Below the pieces are notes generated by a model that saw only the letters and a program-made list of their open reading frames with translations, searched no databases and was not told where the DNA came from. A stretch of DNA of 22,728 bases, taken from NCBI GenBank assembly GCA_963621965.1, contig CAVFGN010000030.1:1-22728 (forward strand), in the 5' to 3' direction. Made by a program: the position numbers and the translations under genes. This stretch comes from JAEELC01 sp963621965. Lineage in GTDB: Bacteria > Bacillota_I > Bacilli_A > Acholeplasmatales > Anaeroplasmataceae. Positions 5,388-14,835 of the stretch are shown here, piece after piece; position 1 is the first letter of the stretch; every line of letters begins with the position of its first letter.

Positions 5388-7915
5388 TCTGTTATAATAT
5401 AAAGGGTTGATGAATCTTTAGTTTCTAATGCATCGTACTAAGTTTGAGTTAAGGTTACGATTGGGGTATGTGATATATAATTTCCATTATCTGCTAGTAC
5501 TTTTGTACCATCCCCGCTTCCTTTTAAAGTAATCTAAGTTTGATTTAAATTAGTTCCCGCTGTAATACCTATGTTGCCGTTTGAGGCTTCTAACCATATT
5601 AATCTTGCATCTGAAGTTATAGTGCCATCTGATTTTATAGTAATAACTTCATACTGAGGTATTAACCCCATTATAGAATATACAGTATAGAAAGTATATG
5701 TAGAGTTCTCTACTTGACCTGATAAATCAGTAAATATATATGCGCCATCAGACACTCCTAAATCAAATGCAGTGTTCGAACTAGTTACATTAGCTTGCAA
5801 TATTGCTAACTATTCAGTAGTTAAAGTTGTAAGACTGTTAACCTTAATATTGTTTATAATTTCGAATACGGCAGTATTCTTTCCAACTGCCTGATATGTG
5901 CCATTATCAGATAAGAATTTGGTACCATCTCCATTATTTACCAATGCCATATTTGTGGCTGTATTGTTATTTGGATTAAAGTACGTCAATGTTGGACCAT
6001 TTTCACTATACGAAACACCAGATAAATACGGACTTTGTGTAACCGCACCAGTACTATCAATAACTATAGCAATTAAGTATTGACTTATACCAGGATTAGC
6101 TATATCTAAATAGAAAAGGTACTCATTGCTATCAGTGTAGTGCACACCCCACACACCACGTATTGGATACGAATCAGATAATCCTACATCAAAAGACATT
6201 AACTAATCAGTAGATGTAACGTATTGTGACAACGTATTTAATTGATCTGTAGTAAGTGTAGAACCAGCATTTATAAGAATATCATATACAGTAGTATCTT
6301 TACCAGTCTTGACTTCTTTATATACACCATCATCAGCTAAATACTTCGTACCATCACCTGTAGTTAATATGTTATTAAGCTTGGTTTTATCAGCTGCTGA
6401 CATTACTCCTGCTGTCGAAGTGGTTGCAGCATTCAAAGTAAGCGTATCAGTTGAAGTAGTTTCTGCATTAGGGTTGGCTACATTGTTTGAAACTGTAACA
6501 TTGTCTGTGCCAAACGTGTACTCTTGAGAAGTTACAAAGTTTTTATTTATGTTCGTTTTAATCTTTGCTATACCACTATCCAAACTCGATGTCTTCGTGT
6601 TCAGATTACTAATACTAAGTTTGAGCGTATCAATATCACCAGTGATACCTGACAAATCAACTGTCTCACTAAGCTTATCCCACTCGGGTGTAGTAGATGT
6701 AGCTACATAATTAGCACCTGTGTCTTCTACATTATAAACATCACCAATTGCTACATTAGTTGTTGGTAATGCACTATACGATGCTACAGAACCTTTAACT
6801 CGATATACCGATGTTAATGCACTGGTAATCTTATTGTCTACTTGTTCTGAAGTAATAATGGTAGGTTTATTACTTAAATCATTATAACTACCTGATGTGG
6901 CTACTGTAGCAAAAGTAGGCTTGCCTGTAACAGAATCCCAAGTAGGTGCACCTGTTTGTACAGTTACGTACTGACCTGCATCATTAAGGAATTTAGTCCC
7001 ATCTCCACCATAGGTTAATTTTATGGTTTCATATACTGAAAGGTCATCATTCATGGCTGCGAGATAGACTCCTTTTTTATCACTAGTTGTATAAACTTGA
7101 CTGTAAAAGTACTCCCTTGTGCAAGATCGATCTGATAATATTTTAACTGAAACTGAACCACAAGGGTGTCCACCTATAATTGCTGGAGCTGTTATAAAAA
7201 GCATTCCTAAAGATTTTTCTATATAAAAATAAGTGCCCCCTTTATAGAAATCGACTAGTTTATTAAACGTTACGTAACAACCTTCAAGAGCTATTTTAGC
7301 TATTTCAGCAACTGCATTATATTGTTCTTCAGTAACAGTAGAATCAGATTCGTATATAATTGGATATAATAAATCAAAAAGGGACTAGTCTTCAATAGTT
7401 ACATATTCACCTTTATCATTTAGAAATTTAGTACCATCACCTGTAGTTACTAAATCAGCTTTACTACTTAATGCAGTTGTAACTGTTTTGTTTTGAATTG
7501 CATTAGTACTTGTATCCGATAAATAGTCATCAATTACAACACTATTAATTCTATCATTTATATTATTTAATGCTTGAGCAGTAACTAACTCATTATCCTC
7601 TACAGTTTGGGTCAATTCTGTTACCTACTCTTTTAAGGCATCAAACTAATTTAATCTTTTTTTATCTTCTGCTGATAAAAATCCTTTTTCTGTTTCAGAG
7701 GCTTCATTAAAAGTAATAGTAATAGTACTACTATCACTCATGGTTAATGTTAATACTCCATCACTGATAGCCCATGAATCTATATATTTAGTATATACAA
7801 CATCATTTGCAATTATCTCGTGGGTATCTGTAGTGAAGTATACACCTCCCTCATGCTCTGTTTTATTATACTTAGATTTTAGTCCTCTATAATGTGGTAT
7901 AGATAAATAATCCAT
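5384..7915 (-). CDS. Long tail-fibre protein with five GDGTKxL repeats and shared N-terminal module
   Basis: 843 residues, seven in-frame TAG codons (7646, 7625, 7385, 6203, 5810, 5534, 5438), TGA stop overlapping the next ATG. Residues 1-90 are the third copy of the 'YLSIPHYRGLK...TTDTHEI' module. Five repeats follow: 'GDGTKFLNDKGEYVT', 'GDGTKFLNDAGQYVT', 'GDGTKYLADDGVYKE', 'GDGTKFLSDNGTYQA' and 'GDGTKVLADNGNYIS'. Three of them are followed by a beta-rich insert preceded by 'LTT.QL..L' ('STLTTDQLNTLSQYV', 'TTLTTEQLAILQANV'). Between repeats 2 and 3 lies 'WDSVTGKPTFATVATSGSYN', a widespread phage fibre motif. The end 'LTQTQYDALETKDSSTLYII' matches the usual 'L(T/S)QAEYDAL..KD..TLY' step, with Gln encoded by TAG exactly where the motif expects a polar residue. 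Confidence 0.88.
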
Positions 7916-7927
7916 AAAATAATTTTA

Positions 7928-8530
7928 TTAAACAGTAAATACTAATTTATCTGGATAACCAGTCTTGTAATCATAGGCTTCTACTTCTTCTACAGTAGTT
8001 AATGCTTCCACATTGGCTAGATGCTCAGCAGTTTTATTATAACAAGCTATGGCATATAATTCCAAAGAATTTAACATCTGTAATGCAACATCACAGTTTA
8101 AAGTAATAGATTTATTATTAAACCATAAAGTAGTAGTTTCTTTACCAGCTGATTTTTCAGAATTAATAGAATTAACCAGACCTACTCGTGTTGCTTTATC
8201 TAACCACAATTCTTCTCCATTAATAGTGAAAGAATTTACAGTTGTAAACTAATCATACGCTTTAATTTGCTCTTTAAGAATTACTTTTGAAAAATTTAAT
8301 TCACTTGAATCCTTATAAAGATTTTTACGCATAGTTTCATTATCTATTTCTATTGCATATACTGTATATTCTGTATATTCTTTAGTGAGCTCTTGCTTTT
8401 CTGCATCATTAGGGTAAAAAACATCTACAGTTTTTTGCTCTAAAGTATAATAGAAAAATATACGATATTTATCACTATATACCTCATATTTAGGAGGTAT
8501 ATAGGTCCATTTTGTAGTTATTATATTCAT
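7928..8530 (-). CDS. DUF4376-like tail-fibre associated protein
   Basis: 200 residues, one TAG codon at 8249-8251, TAA stop. The C-terminal half ('WLDKATRVGLVNSINSEKSA', 'TTLWFNNKSITLNCDVALQM', 'LNSLELYAIACYNKT', 'ALTTVEEVEAYDYKTGYPDK') matches the pattern of DUF4376 proteins, which usually accompany phage tail fibres: an N-terminal Arg/Val-Asn-Ser motif, an L-W-Y/F strand, and a final E-E-V-x-A-Y-D-x-x-x-G-Y-P. The N-terminal half ('MNIITTKWTYIPPKYEVYSD') is not recognised. The gene sits between two fibre genes, as expected for an assembly or accessory fibre factor. The molecular function of the family is not established. Confidence 0.8.
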
Positions 8531-8538
8531 ATTTCTTA

Positions 8539-10068
8539 TTATTCTTTAATAGGTAATATCGGTCTAGCCGCAATTACTGACATACTTTGATTTATACTTC
8601 TATAATAAGCGATACTTCCTCCTTCCATAGTACCATCTCCATATACATGCCCAATAGTCTTCAATGTTTGCCACCCAGAAGACACCTATTGACAGCCGTG
8701 TAAATTTGTAAAGTAATATATGCCAGTATTATGATCCATTGAATTATATATCTAATTCTGATAATATCCAACATATGGTATATACAAATATAAATTACTA
8801 CCATTCTAATAAAAATACCCTCCTTGTGTATTAGAAGAATAATTTGTTAATCCCATATAAATATAAGTATTCCCGACTTTAAATCCAGAGGGACATGGAT
8901 CATAGACTGTTTTTACAGTAGTTTTTTCTGACTCTCCATAATCAGTAGCTGAGGCATCCCATAGATTACAACCTTCTTTATAACTCCAAAATAGCAGAGA
9001 CTAATTAGTGAAAAGGGTAGTAGGATTTGTTATAGATTGATTCAGATATTGCGTTCTATAAAATATCGAATCATAAGAGCTAACTCCATAATTAGTAGCA
9101 GGCTTTTCTTTATAATACTGCCGCATAAAAGGAGTAGGACGGCCAAACTAATAATACATACAGAACCTGTTTCTTACACCACTTGGATATTCTATAAAAG
9201 TTCCCAAACATTCTGATAAAGCTTGATAAGAAGTACCTCCTGTAGAAGTAATAGGGTAAGTTGTTAAATCTTCAGGATATAACCAAATATGCCAACTCCA
9301 AACTATATTATCATAAGGGTCTTTTACAGAAATAACTCCATTAGCACCTGACGCTGGAGCACTTGCGACTGTAAAGCATAAAAATCCATCCTTAATAGTT
9401 ATATCTGTAAATACACCATCCACATCAGCAACAGATAATTGCGCCGAAGTTACTATAGTATCATTAAGAATATAAGGTTGAGTAATAACATTATTAAAAG
9501 CATTGACAAAATCTGAGGCGTTAGAAGTTGCTCCAGAGGCCTTGGTATAAGCTGCTGAATTTACAGCTCCATTTTTAATAGCATTACCATAAATTAGAGG
9601 TAATTTATAATCACCTGCTTCTTTAATCACGTAACAATTAGCAGTAGATCTAGAAGATAGTGTAGCACCATAAATATCCCTTAATGATAAATCAATATAA
9701 TCTTTAGTTACAGGTGTAGAGGAATCTGCCCATACAGCTTTACCATCCTACATTGTTAATACCTATCCATCGGTACCATCCTAAGATACTCCATCCCATT
9801 TAGTACTATTAGGAATAATAAGATTATTAGTAGAAGTCCCTTTTACAACTTTTAAATAATCTCCATCTATTTCTACAGTATTAACTACTTCAGTCTTATT
9901 TGCCTTAGTAGAATCTAAATTATCTGTAGTAGTTTTAACTTGTGTATTAATCTCTCCCTAAGTCATTACTGTTCCATCTGACTTTTGGAAATTCGCATCC
10001 TTTACAGCGGCTGCGATCGTCGCAGGATAACAATATTCTCCTCCCGATTTGACTTTTTTAATTTTCAT
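8539..10068 (-). CDS. Tail protein with C-terminal Bacteroidales fimbrillin/FISUMP-like domain
   Basis: 509 residues, at least nine TAG codons, double TAA stop. The N-terminus ('KVKSGGEYCYPATIAAAVKD', then 'SKWDG'-type 'STKWDGVSQDGTDGQVLTMQ') is a standard fibre connector. From about residue 215 the protein resembles surface lipoproteins and fimbrial tip proteins of Bacteroidales: 'NIVWSWHIWLYPEDL', 'FCMYYQFGRPTPF', 'VYDPCPSGFKV' and a final 'SVIAARPILPIKE'. In those proteins the order W-S-W-H-I-W, Y-Y-Q-x-G-R, Y-D-P-C-P-x-G-x-x-V and a final beta strand define a lectin-like fold. This suggests a receptor-binding tip recruited from host adhesins. The abundant TAG codons imply long residence in the phage, unlike the cassette to its left. 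Confidence 0.85.
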
Positions 10069-10071
10069 AGA

Positions 10072-10929
10072 TTAAAATGTAATATTCTATAAAAAGAATG
10101 TGAATAATTCAGATAATTCATCTTTATAATCATCTCTAATAGAATCTGGTAATTCTAGTTTACTTATCTCCGAAACTCTAACTGAAAAAGCTTGTAAAGC
10201 TTCTTTTATTCTTTCAGGCTCATATTTAGCAACAAATTCACAAATATCTTTAGCACATAAAGCTTGATATATTCTATGTTTAATTATTCCAGCTGTATGA
10301 CATAAGCTTTGTGAATCTTGTATGTAATTATATCCAATATAAGAGGTTGTTACTATAGTTTTAGCAAAGAATAATACATAATAACAACTCTAGGTGTCTT
10401 CTATATATCTTCTATCACTATATTCGGCTTTATCCCATATAGATTTAGCTACTAATTTAGAATTTAAATATACATTAAGTAATTGTTTGCTTTCATTAGT
10501 ATTTTCTATTAAATTTTCTCTAGTAAATACTTTTTCAGATTCTTCATAGGCTAATTTTACTATACTATTAGATTCAATAATATTTAAGCCAGAGGACACT
10601 ACGGCTGCATTGTATTTTTTAGCTATATTATATAAAGTTTCTATATAATCACTTTCTAAATAATCATCCCCGTCTAGAAAAGTTGTATACTCTCCTTTAG
10701 CTTCCTGCGTACCTATTCTTCTAGACATTCCTGCTCCTAGATTTACTTCATTATTAATTATTCTAATTCTAGAATCCTTAAAAGATTTAATAACTTCTAA
10801 AGTATTATCAGTAGAGCAATCGTTTATTATTAATATTTCTAAATCAGAATAACTCTAGCTTAAGCAACTTTGAATTGCTTTAGCTAGAGTATTTTCTTTA
10901 TTATAAGCTGTGATAATTATAGTTATCAT
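10072..10929 (-). CDS. GT2-family (GT-A fold) glycosyltransferase
   Basis: A 285-residue enzyme expected to transfer a sugar from a nucleotide-sugar donor. The N-terminus 'MITIIITAYNKENTLAKAIQ' is the Rossmann-like donor-binding strand of GT2 enzymes. It is followed by S-C-L-S-Q-S-Y (Gln25 encoded by TAG), 'LEILIINDCSTDNTLEVI' with the ND pair at 36-37, 'GAGMSRRIGTQEAKGEY' and the metal-binding 'FLDGDDYLESDY' (DXD at 86-89). 'RRYIEDT' matches the usual acceptor-side ED. The C-terminal 100 residues are helical and variable, as in the family. Length is normal. It overlaps the previous stop (TAATG). Sitting inside the fibre operon, it may glycosylate fibre proteins or alter host surface sugars; the sequence does not tell which. 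At least three TAG codons are read as Gln. Confidence 0.9.
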
Positions 10930-11245
10930 TATTCACTTGTTACTACACAGGTCCCGATAGTATAATATTTAATTCCAAACTAAAAATTAGTAAAATCTAT
11001 ATCTTCAATATAGAAAGTTGAATCAGTATTTGTTACGGTACTTGGAAATGTAAATTTTAATTTTGTATCGCTTGTGTTAAAAACGGGTTTAGGAAAGGTA
11101 CATTGGTTATATTCTATATCACCTGCAAATATCCAACACACGCTCCTGTGCCAACCGAAAAAGTCATACAAAAATGTGAAGAACCTTTAGCATCTTTTAG
11201 TTTTTCAGCATAGTCACTAAATAAGGTATGTAACAAAATCATCAT
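10929..11245 (-). pseudogene. Small fibre-cluster gene with an apparent -1 frameshift
   Basis: From ATGATG at 11245 one frame reads 'MMILLHTLFSDYAEKLKDAK' and 'GSSHF', after which protein-like sequence moves to the next frame: 'VCWIFAGDIEYNQC', 'DTKLKFTFPSTVTNTDSTFY' and 'EDIDFTNFQFGIKYYTIGTC', ending TAA at 10929-10931. One missing base near the T5 runs (11174-11170 or 11162-11158 on the minus strand) would join both parts into a protein of about 105 residues. The second part contains a TAG codon at 10980-10982 read as Gln, so it has coded recently. A sequencing or assembly error, a phase-variable tract and a real mutation cannot be told apart here. No classical slippery heptamer is seen. 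Function unknown. Confidence 0.55.
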
Positions 11246-11387
11246 CTTTTATTAATTCTACTGTACTTCCTGCTGATGTTGGTACATATAATACTTTACT
11301 CATCCCAGATAATATTACTATATTAGGAGTATTTATAGTTTGACCAATTGCGTCAGCTTGAGTTTTATATAATTTTAAGTATTTCAT
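11214..11387 (-). CDS. Small protein (57 aa) of the fibre cluster
   Basis: It starts ATG in an ATGA overlap with the upstream gene: 'MKYLKLYKTQADAIGQTINT', then 'PNIVILSGMSKVLYVP', ending ...Tyr-Leu-Ile-Gln(TAG)-stop(TGA). 'MKYLKLY' starts are common among small phage tail proteins of gut Bacteroidales phages as far as I recall. The next gene may begin inside it at ATGATG (11245). An alternative is that this gene once continued into the downstream frame ('FSDYAEKLKDAKGSSHF') and was cut by an insertion of one base. Function unknown. Confidence 0.6.
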
Positions 11388-11926
11388 GTAAATAAATCAT
11401 CATAATCAGTTGTGTCAGAAATAGCTTCCATTGTCACACTTCCAGATTCAATTTTAGTTTCTAATTCAGAAATAGCCTTAGAAGTGGTTTCTGCATTATC
11501 AGAAACTGTCTTACTTAAATTAGTTATCTATGTATTAATAGAAGATATTTCAGAATTTGTATCTGTAGGTAGATTTGATATTTTAGTAATATCAGTATCG
11601 GCCACTAATGATTTACCATCTTCTTTATCTACTTTATTTGTAAGTTCTGTTTCAAGAGTTTCTAACTTAGCCTTGTCAGCAGCTGACATCAAACCTTTTG
11701 CAGTAGTTGTCGCTTCATTGAATGTTATTACTACATTCTCACCAGAACTCATTGCTAATGTTAAAACACCATCTGCTATACTCCAAGATTTTATAGAATC
11801 TCCATAGCTAATTTCGTTAGCTATTATTTCATGGGTATCAGTCGTGAAGTATATACCATTCTTATGTGTTTCAGCATTATAATTACTTTTCAAACCTCTA
11901 TAATGAGGAATAGTTAATCCTTTCAT
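11384..11926 (-). CDS. Short fibre/adaptor protein with shared 'PHYRGLK' N-terminal module
   Basis: 180 residues, one TAG codon (11528-11530), TGA stop overlapping the next ATG. Residues 1-95 are the recurrent module ('LTIPHYRGLKSNYN', 'GIYFTTDTHEIIAN', 'DGVLTLAMSSGENVVITFNE', 'GLMSAADKAKLE'). The remainder is a predicted coiled coil ('SEISSINTQITNLSKTVSDN') and a short tail. Compared with the other two bearers of this module it lacks a large distal domain, so it may be an adaptor that links fibre parts, or a copy that lost its distal domain. Confidence 0.85.
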
Positions 11927-13713
11927 TCTACGTTAATCCATTTTAATGTGCAATACAGGTATCCATTTTCGTCTAACTCCATCATATTTCCTTTATTAGG
12001 GGATAGTTTATATTCACGTATAATTGATTTTAATGAAATATAATCATTATAAGTAGTAACTATATCATTAATAAAGTACTTATAATTCATAATTAGATAA
12101 GGACTTCCTACTACTAGCGGGTTAGTAAAAGGATTATAGCTTTCACCATCTACATTTCTTGGTGGATACATCTAATATGTATCTTCACTAAATTCCTCTA
12201 CAAATATAGTTTTATTTAATGTATCACCTACAGTAAATTCACCTAATTTATCATCTTCAGTTTGAGTTCTACCATATACTATAACTTTATCAGAAGTTCT
12301 AACAAACTAAAGATTAGAGCCAAGACCATCTTTATAAACATAAAGCATCTTGTCTTCAGAGCTTAGATTTAAATCTGCACTAATCTCATTTGTTTTAGAA
12401 ATAGTTATATTTATTGATTTAGTATTTTTACCTACATAAACATCTACTAAATCCTATAAACTTACATAAACTTTGTCTCCTGAAGTTAAAGTTAATATGA
12501 GAATCTACTAACCTTCTGTTATAGTTATTCCATGTAATGCTGCTTCAGCAACATCTTCAGCATCTGCTATTTTATTAACAGCAAATCTTAAATAATTTTC
12601 AACATCTAAGTTTATAGTAGACAATATATCTCCGAAACCATTCTTCAATAGTAATTCTTTAGAATTATCAGTGGATTCACCCCATTCTAATTTTATGGCA
12701 GCCTTACTAACCTAAGAATTTACATATTCTTTTATGTTTACAATTCCATCTAAAGCAGTTTTTAGAGTTTTTAATTCTGTATACTACTCTTTAGACATCA
12801 TACCATTAGTTGTTTCACTTACTGGACCAAGAGTTAAAAGTCTAATATCACTTTCATCCCCTCTCTTATAAGCAAGAGTCATAGTGTCTGGATCATAGAC
12901 AAGAGATACTATAGGAGCATCGCCTGGCTCTATATTTACACCATAACGTCTGGAACCTAAATAAATATATGGAATATCCGATATAAAATATAAAGTACCT
13001 TGATCTTTTTTAGATATTCCCATATACTCTGCTAGAGTAAGATTCTCAAATTTAATATTATAACCAGTAGTTCCTAATGGAATTTTAGCAGAAAGCCCAT
13101 CACTTTCTTTAGAAAGTATTACTCCAGAATCAGAATCAGATAAATTTAATGAAGTATAAAGACCATCATTTGAAGTTTTAAGCTTTACTACAGATAAAGT
13201 ATTATTACCTGCATCTATTTTAAGATTAGAACTTATTACCCCAGTACTTCCTACTTCATTTATGATTGTATTGGTTTCACCACCTGATATTACTAAATTT
13301 AATTCATCTAAGCTAACTAATAATTCATCTCCATTACTTAAAGTAATAGCCAATACTTTAGAACCTACAGGAAATTTAAATCCATTATCAACATCCTCTT
13401 GAGTAGCTTTTCTACCAACAAAAGATGTAACATGTACTTCTTTTGGCATTTTTACTACTGTAATTATAGAACCATCTATAGACTACCCAGTTAATCTAGT
13501 CATAGTTGGGTCTAAAGGATCGTCATCAAATAATAGACTAGTTATACCTCCTTTAGTAGATTTTTGTATTAATTTAGTTAAAGCTTGTTCAGTGAGCAGT
13601 ACATCCTCTTGTGGAGTTTCAGACGCTTCATTTTCTATACGTCTGCCTCCGAAATTGAGCCAGAGGTAATCCAACTGGCTCATTCCTTGAGGTCTTTTTA
13701 TATCAGTAATCAT
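11923..13713 (-). CDS. Large tail/fibre structural protein with duplicated 'LTLxxGDxVxVSL' domain
   Basis: A 596-residue protein with about eight in-frame TAG codons, starting ATGA-overlapped with the previous gene and ending TGA overlapped with the next ATG. The N-terminus 'MITDIKRPQGMSQLDYLWLN' is followed by 'LTEQALTKLI'. A beta domain occurs twice: 'SKVLAITLSNGDELLVSLDE' near residue 115 and 'QQILILTLTSGDKVYVSLQD' near residue 405. A 'TNGMMSKEQYTELKTLKTAL' linker sits between them, the usual fibre connector found as 'GMMSAADKKKL' in neighbours. The last part is less repetitive ('DTYQMYPPRNVDGESYNPF'). The architecture fits an elongated trimeric fibre component. No enzymatic motif is seen. 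Confidence 0.85.
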
Positions 13714-14819
13714 TCAACGTCAATCCATGTATTATTATAAGGAAGTTGCGCTAATGGAACTTTACCATTTGTATCAAGAGTAGCCACACCGTCAGCAACT
13801 CCCATTTCATCACGTTTAACCTGTGCATCATTAGTAACATTACCTAATTCAATTTGTTCTTTTGTTACTTCGTGCGGGTTTTCTTTATTATTAATATGAG
13901 TTGTAATATTATCAATTGCAGCTTTATCAGTAGCAGTGATAATACCAGCCGTAGTAGTCGTAGCTACTGGAATAGTGGTAGATACACTTGTAGGAGTATT
14001 TCCAAATTGATCTCCAGTATATTGCTCAAACTTAAAAGTTACAGAATTTTCAGCAGCTTTAAATGTATCATCTTGATTAATATGCGTTAATGTAGTAGCT
14101 TTAATTGCAGTAACATAATCAGTAGTTTCTTTACCTTTATTACCTGCATATGCCGTAGAATCAGTTTCTCCTAAAGCAAGGGATGAGCTAATTTCAATAT
14201 ACTAAGTACCTGACCATCTATAAGTAAGATTATCATCAAGTGTTACATAGATTTTACCTGTTTCGCCGCTTGTAGGCAATTGACTAAATGAGGCATATTC
14301 TAGCACATCATCTACATAAGATGGAAGCTGGGCTGCAGGAACAAAACCATTATCATCAAGAGTTGCAACACCTTTTGCAACACCCATTTCTGTACGCTTT
14401 ACCTGAGCGTCATTGGTTACATTACCTAATTCTACTTGTTCTTTTGTTACTTTATGAGGGTTAGACTCATCTGCTTTGTGGTTATTAATATCAGTTTGAG
14501 CTTTTTCAATTGCAGCTGTTAAAGTATCGAAACTATCAATAAATGCATTCAATTTCTTCTTGTCTGCTGCAGACATCATACCTTTGGCGTTTTCAGAAGC
14601 CTCATCAAATGTGATTTTAACTGCATCATCATTAGACAACGTAAGTGTTAAGACACCATCTGTAACATCCCAAGATTTAAATGAAACTGGTGTACCATAA
14701 CTAGCACCGTTAGCAAAAATTTCATGAGTATCGGTAGTAAAATATATACCATCACTATGGGTAGTTTCGTTGTATTTTTCTTTTAAACCTCTATAATGAG
14801 GAATTGACAAATATTCCAT
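13710..14819 (-). CDS. Tail-fibre protein with shared 'PHYRGLK' N-terminal module and NPHKVT repeat
   Basis: A 369-residue protein with one TAG codon (14202-14204), stop TGA overlapping the next ATG (ATGA). Residues 1-92 are the recurrent module 'YLSIPHYRGLK...GIYFTTDTHEI.AN...DGVLTL...GMMSAADKKKLN', also found at 11926 and 7915. The rest holds a duplicated segment 'NPHKVTKEQVELGNVTNDAQ' / 'NPHEVTKEQIELGNVTNDAQ', each followed by 'GVATLD.NG.VP.AQLP', a collar of the type often seen in Bacteroides phage fibres. The second copy supplies the C-terminus ('YNNTWIDVE'). The N-terminal module is probably the attachment piece, since it is the constant part while the distal parts differ. Confidence 0.87.
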
Positions 14820-14835
14820 ATAAAATTAAAATTAA

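Noticed and set aside
11214..11245. Programmed ribosomal frameshift between the two small genes
   Set aside because: There is no X-XXY-YYZ slippery heptamer or clear downstream pseudoknot. An ATGATG start in the second frame explains the overlap more simply.
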